This document shows positions 46,743 to 56,655 of a stretch of DNA of 64,000 bases, piece after piece. The notes under the pieces are model-generated. The model did no database searches. It was not told the DNA's origin and worked only from the letters and a program-made list of their open reading frames with translations. The stretch covers positions 1 through 64,000 of the forward strand of contig NZ_FOFG01000010.1 of NCBI RefSeq assembly GCF_900110915.1. Reading direction: 5' to 3'. Source of the DNA: Faunimonas pinastri. GTDB taxonomy: Bacteria; Pseudomonadota; Alphaproteobacteria; Rhizobiales; Afifellaceae. The number at the start of each line of letters is the position of its first letter. Position 1 is the first letter of the stretch. The translations under genes and the position numbers were made by a program.

Positions 46743-47273
46743 TCAGACCTTTTCGACCTGACCGTATTCGAGCTCGACCGGCGTCGGCCGGCCGAAAATG
46801 GACACGGCAACCTTGAGCCGCGACCGCTCCTCATCGACTTCCTCGACGTTACCCTCGAAGGAAGCGAAAGGCCCGTCGGAGACGCGAATGCGCTCCCCGA
46901 TCTCGAAACTGACGGAAGGCTTCGGACGCTCGACGCCTTCCTGAACCTGGGCCATGATCCGCTCCGCTTCGCGGTCCGGAATCGGCATCGGCTTGTTATC
47001 CGTACCAAGGAACCCCGTCACGCGCGGGACGTTCTTGATCAGATGGTAAGCCTGATCGGTCATGTCCATCTTGACGAGGACGTAACCGGGGAAAAACTTC
47101 CTCTCGGCATCCACCTTCCGGCCACGCCGGACTTCGGTCACCTTTTCGGTGGGAACCAGAATTTCATCGATCAGATGATCGAGTCCCGCGCTTTCCGCCT
47201 TTTCGAGGATCGCGTCCGCCACTTTCCGCTCAAAGTTGGAATAGGCGTGGACGATATACCAGCGCTTCGCCAT
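46743..47273 (-). CDS. nusG: Transcription termination/antitermination protein NusG
   Basis: The 176-residue factor binds RNA polymerase with its N-terminal NGN domain (WYIVHAYSNFERKVADAI, PGYVLVKMDMTDQAYHLIKNVPRVTGFLG) and Rho or S10 with its C-terminal KOW domain (IGERIRVSDGPFASFEGNVEEVDEERSRLKVAVSIFGRPTPVELEY). It lies 15 bases after secE. Confidence 0.98.
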   Translation of the reverse strand: MAKRWYIVHAYSNFERKVADAILEKAESAGLDHLIDEILVPTEKVTEVRRGRKVDAERKFFPGYVLVKMDMTDQAYHLIKNVPRVTGFLGTDNKPMPIPDREAERIMAQVQEGVERPKPSVSFEIGERIRVSDGPFASFEGNVEEVDEERSRLKVAVSIFGRPTPVELEYGQVEKV

Positions 47274-47288
47274 CTCAATCTCGTCAAA

Positions 47289-47489
47289 TCAGCCGGCGGG
47301 AGAGCCAAGCAGGAATCCCACGCCCCAACCCATGACCTGGTCGGCGACGAAGAAGAAAATCGTAGCAAGCACGACCATCAGGAAAACCATCACCGTCGTA
47401 ATCGCAGTTTCACGCCGACTGGGCCAAGTGACCTTGGAAACCTCGGTGCGAACCTGCTGGACGAATTGGAACGGGTTTGTCTTAGCCAT
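47289..47489 (-). CDS. secE: Protein translocase subunit SecE
   Basis: A 66-residue clamp of the SecY channel, with the amphipathic helix (FQFVQQVRTEVSKVTWPSRRE) and a single membrane helix (TTVMVFLMVVLATIFFFVADQV). The short one-span form is normal outside enterobacteria. The start is the ATG at 47489 (MAKTNPFQFV). Confidence 0.97.
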   Translation of the reverse strand: MAKTNPFQFVQQVRTEVSKVTWPSRRETAITTVMVFLMVVLATIFFFVADQVMGWGVGFLLGSPAG

Positions 47490-47593
47490 GCCGCGAACTT
47501 GAAGGCGCGCGACCATGAGATCACGCGCCTCCGAACCTCCTAATTAATCAATCCACCAGCATTACGCAAGAGCGGATCGAACATATGAAACGA

Positions 47594-47669
47594 TGGCAGG
47601 GGCGGAGGGACTCGAACCCACGACCACCGGTTTTGGAGACCGGTGCTCTACCAACTGAGCTACACCCCT
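47594..47669 (-). tRNA. tRNA-Trp (anticodon CCA)
   Basis: The minus strand folds to a 76-base tRNA: acceptor AGGGGTG/CGCCCCT, loop CTCCAAA with anticodon CCA, TTCGAGT T loop and an encoded CCA end. It lies between tuf copy 2 and secE, the standard place in proteobacteria. Confidence 0.96.
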
Positions 47670-47711
47670 AATTCGACAAACCTAGTTCAGATCGCGCCTG
47701 AGCGCGACCCT

Positions 47712-48887
47712 TTACTTGATGATTTCGGCGACGATACCGGCACCGACGGTCCGGCCGCCTTCACGGATAGCGAAGCGGAGCTTCTCTTCCATGGCGATCG
47801 GAACGATGAGCTGGACTTCCATGGCGACGTTGTCGCCCGGCATGACCATCTCAGTGCCTTCCGGCAGCGTCACCACGCCCGTCACGTCAGTCGTGCGGAA
47901 GTAGAACTGCGGACGGTAGTTCGTGAAGAACGGCGTGTGACGGCCACCCTCTTCCTTGGTCAGGATGTAGGCCTCGGCCTTGAAGTTCGTGTGCGGGGTC
48001 ACCGAACCCGGCTTGCACAGGATCTGGCCACGCTCAACGTCCTCACGACCAACGCCGCGGATCAGCGCGCCGATGTTGTCGCCAGCCTGACCCTGGTCGA
48101 GCAGCTTGCGGAACATTTCCACGCCGGTCACGGTCGTCTTGCGGGTGTCGCGAATGCCGACGATCTCGACTTCCTCGCCGACCTTGACGATGCCGCGCTC
48201 GACACGGCCGGTCACGACGGTGCCGCGGCCGGAGATCGAGAACACGTCTTCGAACGGCATCAGGAAGGGCTGGTCGATCGGACGCTCGGGGGTCGGGATG
48301 TAGCTGTCGACGTGAGCCATCAGCTCGCGGACCGCGTTCTCGCCGATCTCGGGGGTCTTGCCTTCCAGAGCCGCAAGGGCCGAACCCTTGGTGATCGGAA
48401 TGTCGTCGCCCGGGAACTCATAGGAGGAGAGCAGCTCGCGCACTTCCAGCTCGACCAGCTCCAGGAGTTCCTCGTCGTCGACCATGTCGACCTTGTTCAG
48501 GAACACCACCAGAGCCGGGACGCCGACCTGGCGGGCCAGCAGGATGTGCTCGCGGGTCTGCGGCATCGGGCCATCAGCCGCCGACACCACCAGGATGCCG
48601 CCATCCATCTGCGCCGCACCCGTGATCATGTTCTTCACGTAGTCGGCGTGGCCGGGGCAATCGACGTGGGCGTAGTGACGGTTTTCCGTCTCGTACTCGA
48701 CGTGCGCCGTGTTGATCGTGATGCCGCGAGCCCGCTCCTCGGGAGCCGCGTCGATCTGGTCGTACGCACGGAATTCGCCGAAGAACTTCGTGATCGCTGC
48801 CGTCAGCGTCGTCTTGCCATGGTCAACGTGACCAATCGTGCCGATGTTCACATGCGGCTTGTTACGAGCAAATTTCTCTTTCGACAT
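47712..48887 (-). CDS. tuf: Elongation factor Tu, copy 2
   Basis: The 391-residue product duplicates copy 1 (30562-31737). Aligning the two by eye I find two base differences: a silent Gly codon change (47754 against 30604) and A for T at 48254 against 31104, which makes residue 212 Phe instead of Ile (MPFEDVFS). The Ile lies at the start of a highly conserved domain II stretch. This copy follows tRNA-Tyr and tRNA-Gly and precedes tRNA-Trp-secE-nusG, matching the tufB arrangement of other proteobacteria. Confidence 0.98.
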   Translation of the reverse strand: MSKEKFARNKPHVNIGTIGHVDHGKTTLTAAITKFFGEFRAYDQIDAAPEERARGITINTAHVEYETENRHYAHVDCPGHADYVKNMITGAAQMDGGILVVSAADGPMPQTREHILLARQVGVPALVVFLNKVDMVDDEELLELVELEVRELLSSYEFPGDDIPITKGSALAALEGKTPEIGENAVRELMAHVDSYIPTPERPIDQPFLMPFEDVFSISGRGTVVTGRVERGIVKVGEEVEIVGIRDTRKTTVTGVEMFRKLLDQGQAGDNIGALIRGVGREDVERGQILCKPGSVTPHTNFKAEAYILTKEEGGRHTPFFTNYRPQFYFRTTDVTGVVTLPEGTEMVMPGDNVAMEVQLIVPIAMEEKLRFAIREGGRTVGAGIVAEIIK

Positions 48888-48976
48888 GAGCGACCCCGGT
48901 CAATAGTCAGCGTGCACACTGGCCGCCGTCGATCGTTCATTCGACGGCACGTAGTCAATTCCGTTCAGCTCCGTCG

Positions 48977-49050
48977 TGGAGCGGGTAGCGGGAATCGAAC
49001 CCGCATATTCAGCTTGGAAGGCTGCTGCTCTACCATTGAGCTATACCCGC
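48977..49050 (-). tRNA. tRNA-Gly (anticodon TCC)
   Basis: The minus strand gives a 74-base tRNA: acceptor GCGGGTA/TACCCGC, anticodon loop CTTCCAA (anticodon TCC), TTCGATT T loop and encoded CCA. It is processed from the tRNA-Tyr-tRNA-Gly-tuf transcript. Confidence 0.95.
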
Positions 49051-49063
49051 CAGAGCCAGAAAA

Positions 49064-49148
49064 TGGTGGGGAAGGTAGGACTCGAACCTACGAAGGCTTA
49101 GCCAGCGGATTTACAGTCCGCCCCCTTTGCCGCTCGGGACACTTCCCC
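49064..49148 (-). tRNA. tRNA-Tyr (anticodon GTA)
   Basis: An 85-base class II tRNA on the minus strand: acceptor GGGGAAG/CTTCCCC, anticodon loop CTGTAAA (GTA), a long variable arm (GGCTAAGCC region), TTCGAGT T loop and CCA. It is the first product of the unit that includes tRNA-Gly and tuf copy 2. Confidence 0.95.
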
Positions 49149-49213
49149 ATTGGCCGGCGATTTCTCTCCGGTCAAACAGCAAGCCCCGCGATGGCGGGGC
49201 GGCTGTGGGGCGC

Positions 49214-49242
49214 TATATGCCGCCCCGATGATGAACTGTCAA
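49214..49242 (-). promoter_or_regulatory. Strong promoter of the tRNA-Tyr-tRNA-Gly-tuf unit
   Basis: Minus-strand TTGACA (perfect -35) and CATATA are separated by 17 bases, ~65 bases upstream of the tRNA-Tyr 5' end. A GC-rich hairpin (7-bp stem 49183-49189 with 49194-49200, extended by ACAGC/GCTGT) lies in the start of the leader and may affect early elongation. Confidence 0.7.
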
Positions 49243-49346
49243 CGCCCCCGTTCGCAAAGCTGTGGGCAATCTGAAACGGCCCTGCCGACGCGTCCATGCG
49301 ACGGGGACTCTTGGCCCGAAGCGGAACCGTGGGTAGAAGAGCGCTC

Positions 49347-50105
49347 ATGAAAGCCAAAGCCCGACGCCCTCAATCCACACGCCCCGCCAAGCAGCACGCG
49401 GAGGGGCGCTCGGTCATCTATGGCTGGCACAGCGCACTGGCGGCCCTGCGCAATCCGGCCCGGCGCATTCTGTCAGTCCTGGCAACGGCCAACGCGGCGC
49501 AGCGCCTTGCCGAGGAAATACCGGACTTCCGCGCGCCGGAACCCGTGGAAGCGCGAGAAATCGACCGCTTGGTCGGTGGGGACGCGGTGCATCAGGGAAT
49601 CGCCGTTGTCGTCGAGCCGCTGGAAGAAAAGGATCTCGACGAGCTTGCCGAGGGGAAGCTCGTCGTGGTGCTCGACCAGATCACCGATCCGCACAATGTC
49701 GGGGCGATTCTCCGCTCCGCTTCAGCCTTCGGCGCCGACGCCCTGATCATGACGGAGCGGCATGGACCCGCCGATTCGGCCGTGATGGCGAAGGCCGCTT
49801 CCGGCGGGCTGGAGCATGTGGCGATCGTGCGTGTGAAAAACCTGGCGCGAACGATGGACGAACTCGGCGAGCTCGGATTTCTGCGGCTGGGGCTCGACAG
49901 CGAGCATGCCGATCCGATCGAGAGTGTTGCGATCGACGGTCCGGTCGCGCTTGTCCTCGGCGCGGAAGGCAAGGGACTGCGACGGTTGACCCGGGAGAAG
50001 TGCGACCGTCTGGTGAGGCTCGACATGCCCGGCGCGATCAAGAGCCTGAACGTCTCCAACGCCGCCGCGCTGGCGCTCTACGCGGTCAACCGGCAGCGCA
50101 AGTGA
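49347..50105 (+). CDS. rlmB: 23S rRNA 2'-O-methyltransferase RlmB (SpoU/TrmH family)
   Basis: The 252-residue enzyme would methylate the 2'-OH of a guanosine in 23S rRNA (2251 in E. coli). It has the N-terminal RNA-binding domain (RSVIYGWHSALAALRNPARRI) and the trefoil-knot SPOUT domain with motif 1 VVLDQITDPHNVGAILRSASAFGADAL, motif 2 VALVLGAEGKGLRRLTREKCD and motif 3 SLNVSNAAALALY. The ATG at 49347 was preferred over 49296 because GAAGAG precedes it and the basic lead is typical. Divergent from the tRNA-Tyr unit. Confidence 0.9.
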   Translation: MKAKARRPQSTRPAKQHAEGRSVIYGWHSALAALRNPARRILSVLATANAAQRLAEEIPDFRAPEPVEAREIDRLVGGDAVHQGIAVVVEPLEEKDLDELAEGKLVVVLDQITDPHNVGAILRSASAFGADALIMTERHGPADSAVMAKAASGGLEHVAIVRVKNLARTMDELGELGFLRLGLDSEHADPIESVAIDGPVALVLGAEGKGLRRLTREKCDRLVRLDMPGAIKSLNVSNAAALALYAVNRQRK

Positions 50106-50109
50106 GATG

Positions 50110-50142
50110 AAAACGTCCGCCGCACTCGCGCGCGGCGGACGT
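50110..50142 (-). terminator. Intrinsic terminator after the BA14K-like gene
   Basis: A perfect 11-bp stem (50113-50123 with 50132-50142) with an eight-base loop ends in four T on the minus strand. It lies between the convergent rlmB and BA14K-like genes and may act on both. Confidence 0.8.
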
Positions 50143-50153
50143 CGAGAATGGCC

Positions 50154-50600
50154 TCAGCGACAGATATGCCGACGGTGATCGCTGCCGATGAACGTCCCGC
50201 TGCGCGCGTCGAAGGTCTTGTAGCGATGCGAGCAGTACGAATACCACGCGCCGCTCTTCCGGGGGCCGTAAGCGGCCTCGGGCACGGCAGCCTGGGCCGG
50301 CGGCACGATCACGACAGGGCGACGGTAGGCGTAATAGCCGTCATAAGCCCACGGATTGTCCCAGCCGAAGAAGGCCGGTCCATAGAAGCCATCATAATAC
50401 CCACCGCCATGATAGCCGTGGCCGCCCCCATGCCAGCCCCGTCCGCCGCCGAAGTCTCCGCGCGGGCCGCCATGAAAACCGCCGCCCGGGCCACCGCCGT
50501 GACCACCGCCGTGGAACCAGGGGGTCTGCGCCTGCGCCGAACCGGCGAGCACCAATGCGAGAGCGCCGGCCACACCGGCGAGAATCTTGTTACGCAACAT
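50154..50600 (-). CDS. Secreted Gly/His-rich BA14K-like protein
   Basis: A 148-residue protein with a clear signal peptide (MLRNKILAGVAGALALVLAG to AQA), a Gly/His/Tyr-rich middle (HGGGHGGG, FHGGPRGDFGGG, HGGGHGYHGGGYYDG) and a C-terminal block YCSHRYKTFDARSGTF then GSDHRRHIC, which resembles the BA14K repeat of Rhizobiales cell-surface proteins (lectin-like immunoreactive protein of Brucella). I chose the ATG at 50600 with AAGGA five bases upstream; 50606 is also in frame. It lies 126 bases downstream of ureG on the same strand. Cell-surface location is likely; a metal-binding role is speculative. Confidence 0.75.
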   Translation of the reverse strand: MLRNKILAGVAGALALVLAGSAQAQTPWFHGGGHGGGPGGGFHGGPRGDFGGGRGWHGGGHGYHGGGYYDGFYGPAFFGWDNPWAYDGYYAYRRPVVIVPPAQAAVPEAAYGPRKSGAWYSYCSHRYKTFDARSGTFIGSDHRRHICR

Positions 50601-50726
50601 CTTCATCCTTTCCGCACGGCCGAAACCGTGCACGACCAAGCAATCGAATAGCTTGCGGAATGAACGGAAAACGCGGCGGGAACCGGGCCGTTCCGCGCAG
50701 GCCCAGGGGCCGCTTGTCGCACCGGC

Positions 50727-51344
50727 TCAGTGCAGGCCGCCAGACTTCTCGATGAAGCCCACGATCTCGTCGAGCCCAACGCGGCGGCGCATGTCGGCGA
50801 AGACATAGGGCCGCCCTGCCCGCATCCTGTCCGTGTCCGAGCGCATGATTTCGAGATCGGCACCCACATGCGGCGCAAGGTCAATCTTGTTGACGATCAG
50901 GAGGTCGGAGCGGGTAATCCCGGGGCCGCCCTTGCGCGGCAGCTTCTCACCGGCGCCGACATCGATGACGTAGAGCGTCAAATCGGCAAGCTCCGGGGAG
51001 AAGGTAGCGGCGAGATTGTCGCCACCCGATTCGATGAAAATCACGTCGAGATCGGGAAAGCGTCCGCGCATCTCGGCGATCGCCGCGAGGTTGATCGAGG
51101 CGTCCTCGCGAATCGCGGTGTGGGGGCAACCACCGGTTTCCACACCCATGATCCGGTCTTCCGGCAGCGCCTGAACCCGGTTCAGGATGAGCGCGTCTTC
51201 CTTCGTGTAGATGTCGTTGGTGATCGCGGCGACCGAGTACCGATCGCGCATCGCCTTGCACAGCATCTCCGTCAGCGTGGTCTTGCCGGCGCCGACCGGG
51301 CCCGCGATGCCGATCCGAAGCGGTCCGTTGGGCGAGGTGCTCAT
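50727..51344 (-). CDS. ureG: Urease accessory GTPase UreG
   Basis: UreG uses GTP to drive nickel insertion into urease. The 205-residue product has the P-loop GPVGAGKT (15-22), the nickel-binding CPH motif in [15 protein letters not shown], the switch [25 protein letters not shown] and the base-recognition NKIDL. The ATG at 51344 overlaps the ureF stop by four bases. It is the last gene of the urease operon. Confidence 0.98.
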   Translation of the reverse strand: MSTSPNGPLRIGIAGPVGAGKTTLTEMLCKAMRDRYSVAAITNDIYTKEDALILNRVQALPEDRIMGVETGGCPHTAIREDASINLAAIAEMRGRFPDLDVIFIESGGDNLAATFSPELADLTLYVIDVGAGEKLPRKGGPGITRSDLLIVNKIDLAPHVGADLEIMRSDTDRMRAGRPYVFADMRRRVGLDEIVGFIEKSGGLH

Positions 51345-52033
51345 GTTCTGAAGATCCTGGAATACTGCGTTTCGTGCTGGATGGAGAAGAGCTCGGACCG
51401 GACAGTCGCCGATCCAAGGTCGTCGAGCGTCAGCTTTTCCGCCGCCCGCGCCGTCTCGAGCACGAGCGGCGTCAGTGCCGAGACGACCCGGAGCCCGTTG
51501 GTCTGGCCGAGCGGCACGAGGCGCACCGCGACGGAAACAAGATTGGCGACAAAGGCGTGTAGATAGGCCGGCAGGCTGTGCGCGAGCGGAATGGCATGCG
51601 ACGCCGTGGCGAGCGCGACAGCCACGGGATAAGCCGCCCGGTTCGAATGCGCGCCGGCGAACGTTTCGATCGTGGGCGTCGACCATGCGGCCGTGACCGC
51701 CTTCAGGAAGGCAGTCCCCTGCGCCATGGTTTCCAGATGGCGCTCGCGCGAGGTAGCGAGCGATTCGGCCAGTTCGCCGACCTCGCGAAGGGCATCCGCG
51801 TTCCGGCCTGCCGCCGCGCGCCATGTCTCGGCGAAGAGGATCGCATCGTTGCGCGCGCTGCCGCGCCGGAGCAACTCGCCGATCCAGCCACCCAGCGCCT
51901 CGGGATCAGTGACGGTGCCCGTCTCGATCGCCCATTCCAGCCCGTGCGAGTAGCTGAAGGCCCCGATGGGGAAACCGGGCGACAACCACGTCTGCAGCTT
52001 CAGGAGCCGCTCCGGCGTCAGCGGTTCGACCAT
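51341..52033 (-). CDS. ureF: Urease accessory protein UreF
   Basis: UreF joins UreD and UreG on apo-urease and acts as a gate for nickel delivery. The product from 52033 has ~230 residues ([88 protein letters not shown]). The frame is open to 52153, but that stretch overlaps the His-rich tail of ureE in another frame. An ATG at 52093 is possible; family length favours 52033. Confidence 0.93.
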   Translation of the reverse strand: MVEPLTPERLLKLQTWLSPGFPIGAFSYSHGLEWAIETGTVTDPEALGGWIGELLRRGSARNDAILFAETWRAAAGRNADALREVGELAESLATSRERHLETMAQGTAFLKAVTAAWSTPTIETFAGAHSNRAAYPVAVALATASHAIPLAHSLPAYLHAFVANLVSVAVRLVPLGQTNGLRVVSALTPLVLETARAAEKLTLDDLGSATVRSELFSIQHETQYSRIFRT

Positions 52034-52067
52034 AGCCTCGGGAGCCGGACGATCGTCGCGGCGCGGC

Positions 52068-52591
52068 TCAGGCGTGCGAATGGCCGTGACCATGCCCGTG
52101 CTCATGATCTTGGGAGTGCCCGTGGGAATGCGCGTGGCCGCCCTGCCCCCCATGTTCGCCGTGCCCGCCGGAATAAGCTCCCCCCTCCGGATCGAAGGGC
52201 AGCGTCACCTTGCGGACGGAGGCGCCGAGCCCCTTCAGCATGTCGGCGATGACATGGTCTGGCCGGATCAGGATCCGCGTCCCGGAGATCTGCGCCGGCA
52301 GATGGCGGTTCCCGAGATGCCAGGCGATGCGAACGAGGTGCAGTTGATCTCGTGCCGTGACCTCCATCAGCGGCTCCGGCTTTGCCTTCACTTCCACCAT
52401 GCGCCCATCTTCCAGCCGAAGCCCGTCGCCGCCACGAAGCGCGACCGCTTCCGCAAGATCGAGCAGGAACGACAGACCGCCCTCCCCCGTCATGGCGATC
52501 CGGCGGCGGTGACGCTCGTCATGGTCGAGCACCACCGTGTCGGCCGCCGCCGACCAGCTTCCGGCGCGAAGAACTTCCGTCGCGCGCAGCA

Positions 52592-52592
<1 letters not shown>
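52068..52592 (-). CDS. ureE: Urease accessory nickel chaperone UreE
   Basis: The 174-residue metallochaperone supplies Ni2+ to urease. It has the peptide-binding domain ([28 protein letters not shown]), the metal-binding domain with [11 protein letters not shown] and [11 protein letters not shown], and a long His-rich tail (about 142-174, [15 protein letters not shown] then HGHGHSHA) that could hold several nickel ions. It overlaps the ureC stop by one base. Confidence 0.96.
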
Positions 52593-54304
<1,712 letters not shown>

Positions 54305-54383
54305 CGAGAGCCTTCCGGTGCATCGTGGAGGCGCGCTTGGCGCGAAATCGTCAGCCGGGCGGCGCGAACGCCGCCCGGAGCAG

Positions 54384-54689
54384 TCAGAGTTTGCCCATCA
54401 CCCGGGCATTGAAGCCGTAGACGGTGCGGCTGCCGCCAAACGGCACGAGCGTGACCTCGCGGTTCTGCCCGGGCTCGAAGCGCACGGCCGTTCCGGCCGC
54501 GATGTCGAGGCGCATGCCGCGCGCCGTCTCGCGGTCGAAGTCGAGCGCCTCGTTGGTCTCGTAGAAATGGTAGTGCGAACCGACCTGCACCGGCCGGTCG
54601 CCCCGATTGGCGACGGTGAGGGTCACCGTCGCCTGCCCGGCGTTGAGTTCGATTTCGCCTTGGGCCGGAATCACTTCACCGGGGATCAT
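54384..54689 (-). CDS. ureB: Urease beta subunit
   Basis: The 101-residue structural subunit of the (alpha-beta-gamma)3 urease. [73 protein letters not shown] is the family pattern, and [17 protein letters not shown] the C-terminus. It lies between hupE and ureC, and is separate from ureA as in most proteobacteria. Confidence 0.98.
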   Translation of the reverse strand: MIPGEVIPAQGEIELNAGQATVTLTVANRGDRPVQVGSHYHFYETNEALDFDRETARGMRLDIAAGTAVRFEPGQNREVTLVPFGGSRTVYGFNARVMGKL

Positions 54690-54698
54690 CGGATTTCC

Positions 54699-55289
54699 TC
54701 AGACCAGGAAAAACATCGCGCCGGCGGCGGCCGTGGCGGCGCCCCCGAAACGGATCACGTTGCGCCAGACCTGCCCGCGCGAAGCGAAACCGGCGGCGAT
54801 GCCGACGCCGTGTAGAGCAGCGGTCGCGAGCGCGAAGCCGAGCGCATAATGGACCGCCTGGCCCGTGGCCGGCATCTCGGCGCCATGCGCATGACCGTGG
54901 AACAGCGCGAAGACGCCGATCAGCACCGCGCCGATGGCGACCGGCACTTCTGCCGCGCTGGCAACCAGCAGGCCCAGAACGACGATTGAAGCGGCGATGC
55001 CCGGCTCGACGAGCGGCATCGGAATGCCGGCCATGCCGAGCGCCCCGCCGACCAGCATGACGCCGACGAATGCCGCCGGCCATGCCCAGAGCGCCTTGCC
55101 GCCCTTCAGCGAGGCCCAGAGGCCGACCGCCACCATGGCGAGGATGTGGTCCAGGCCCGTCAGCGGATGCTCGGCGCCGGCCATGAAGGACATGACATGG
55201 TAGATCGCGGGATGGGCGGAAGCGATGCCGGGGATCGCGGCGGCGGTAAACGTCGCGCCGGCGAGGGTTGCGAGTTTGGTGCGGGTCAT
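54699..55289 (-). CDS. hupE: HupE/UreJ family nickel transporter
   Basis: A 196-residue membrane protein with a signal-like first helix (TRTKLATLAGATFTAAAIPGIASAHP) and five to six further helices. The family pattern HP...YHVMSFMAGAEHPLTGLDHILAMVAVGLWASLKGG is present, and a later FHGHAHGAE motif would bind metal. In ureases, UreJ-type HupE proteins bring Ni2+ into the cell or periplasm. Its place between ureA and ureB fits that role. Confidence 0.92.
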   Translation of the reverse strand: MTRTKLATLAGATFTAAAIPGIASAHPAIYHVMSFMAGAEHPLTGLDHILAMVAVGLWASLKGGKALWAWPAAFVGVMLVGGALGMAGIPMPLVEPGIAASIVVLGLLVASAAEVPVAIGAVLIGVFALFHGHAHGAEMPATGQAVHYALGFALATAALHGVGIAAGFASRGQVWRNVIRFGGAATAAAGAMFFLV

Positions 55290-55311
55290 CGGGAGGTCCT
55301 TGATTCGGTTC

Positions 55312-55614
55312 TTAACGGATCGGCTGGTGCACGGTGACGAGCTTCACGCCATCCGGAAACGTGGCTTCGACCTGCACGTCATGGATCATCTCGGAGATGC
55401 CGTCCATGACCTGATCGCGGCCGACCACATGCGCGCCCGCCTCCATCAACTCGGCCACGCTGCGGCCGTCGCGCGCGCCTTCCACCACAAAATCGGTGAT
55501 CAGCGCGATCGCTTCCGGGTGGTTCAGCTTGACGCCGCGTTCAAGCCGCTTGCGCGCCACGACGGCTGCCATCGAGATCAGCAGCTTGTCCTTCTCGCGC
55601 GGAGTAAGGTTCAT
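55312..55614 (-). CDS. ureA: Urease gamma subunit
   Basis: The 100-residue structural subunit starts at the ATG at 55614 ([39 protein letters not shown]). The C-terminal [21 protein letters not shown] is diagnostic. The longer open frame upstream to 56229 is a shadow of ureD. It lies 22 bases after ureD. Confidence 0.98.
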   Translation of the reverse strand: MNLTPREKDKLLISMAAVVARKRLERGVKLNHPEAIALITDFVVEGARDGRSVAELMEAGAHVVGRDQVMDGISEMIHDVQVEATFPDGVKLVTVHQPIR

Positions 55615-55636
55615 GGTTTCGTTCTCTTCATGTCGT

Positions 55637-56479
55637 TCAGATGTGCCAGACTTTGGGAAGCGGCGCTCCGTCGGCAAGCACCGCGAGGAGCGGAACCAGA
55701 GCCCGCCGGAGGCTGAGCGTATCCATCGAGATGATCCTGGCAACAAGTTTGCCGTCGAAGGCGGTGACGCCGCCGGATTCGCCGACGGCCTCGCGCGCCC
55801 GCTCCAGATAATCTTCGGCGTTCTCAGCGACATAGACGACCGTCGCCACCGCACGCCCCCCCGCGAGCACCGCCGGGTGCGACGCGATGTCGGCAACCGA
55901 CCCGTCGATTCGCGTGTCGTCGGCGAAGACCAGCCGGCCGTTGCGGCGGATGCGCCAGCGCTCGTGAAAGGAGCCGGAGGCCACGACCTCGCCCATCGCG
56001 ATGCGCCCGAACACCACGGCTTCCAGCGCCAGCAGCGTCGCGCCATCGGCGAGGTCCGCCTCCAGGCGGCGGGACAGCCGGGCCCGATTGAAGAGAATCG
56101 TTTCCTGCGGCAGCCAGTCCAGCCGCGCATGGGCGCCGACACTGAGCCGCGACGCCACCTGCGCCGGGCCGGAGGACGACTTGTAGATCTTTTCGCAGGC
56201 CTGCGTGGTGACGACCGCATGGGCACCATCCGCCACCTCGACCTCGAACGCCATGGTGTCGCCGCCGGTCAGACCGCCCGCGGTGTTGATCAGCACCGCC
56301 TCTGGCGGCCGACCCGGCTCCGGCCTGGGCAGGCGGATCTTGGCCGCGCCCTGCTGATACAGACGGTCCAGCCGCGCCGCCCCGTCACGGACGTGAAAAC
56401 GGATCCGGCTTTCCCCGGAGGTCCGCTGCATCCCAACGCCCTCGGGGACATTATCGACGATTTCGAGCGCAGTCCGCAT
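55637..56479 (-). CDS. ureD: Urease accessory protein UreD
   Basis: UreD (UreH) is the scaffold that binds apo-urease and passes nickel from UreG through UreF. The 280-residue product has [87 protein letters not shown], all typical. GAGG precedes the ATG. It is the first gene of the operon, 38 bases after the predicted sigma-54 start site. Confidence 0.96.
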   Translation of the reverse strand: MRTALEIVDNVPEGVGMQRTSGESRIRFHVRDGAARLDRLYQQGAAKIRLPRPEPGRPPEAVLINTAGGLTGGDTMAFEVEVADGAHAVVTTQACEKIYKSSSGPAQVASRLSVGAHARLDWLPQETILFNRARLSRRLEADLADGATLLALEAVVFGRIAMGEVVASGSFHERWRIRRNGRLVFADDTRIDGSVADIASHPAVLAGGRAVATVVYVAENAEDYLERAREAVGESGGVTAFDGKLVARIISMDTLSLRRALVPLLAVLADGAPLPKVWHI

Positions 56480-56527
56480 GCATCCTCATCTGCCACGCCG
56501 GCTCACCCGCCGGCCTGTCCGCGATCA

Positions 56528-56544
56528 CGCAATCACCGTGCCAG
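56528..56544 (-). promoter_or_regulatory. Sigma-54 (RpoN) promoter of the urease operon
   Basis: The minus strand reads CTGGCACGGTGATTGCG, matching the consensus TGGCACG-N4-TTGC with the invariant GG and GC ten bases apart. The predicted start lies near 56517. A 10-base perfect palindrome (TACAATTGTA, 56551-56560) is just upstream. RpoN with NtrC is the known nitrogen-control pair in Rhizobiales; an NtrC site could not be pinned by eye. Confidence 0.7.
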
Positions 56545-56655
56545 AAAGGATACAATTGTAAGAAGCTGCTTCATCGCCGGGCAATCGGGCCTCGGGCGGT
56601 GAAGTGTTCAGCGCGCGGGCAGGATCGCTGCCTGCTTCTTAGGCGAATGCCGAAC

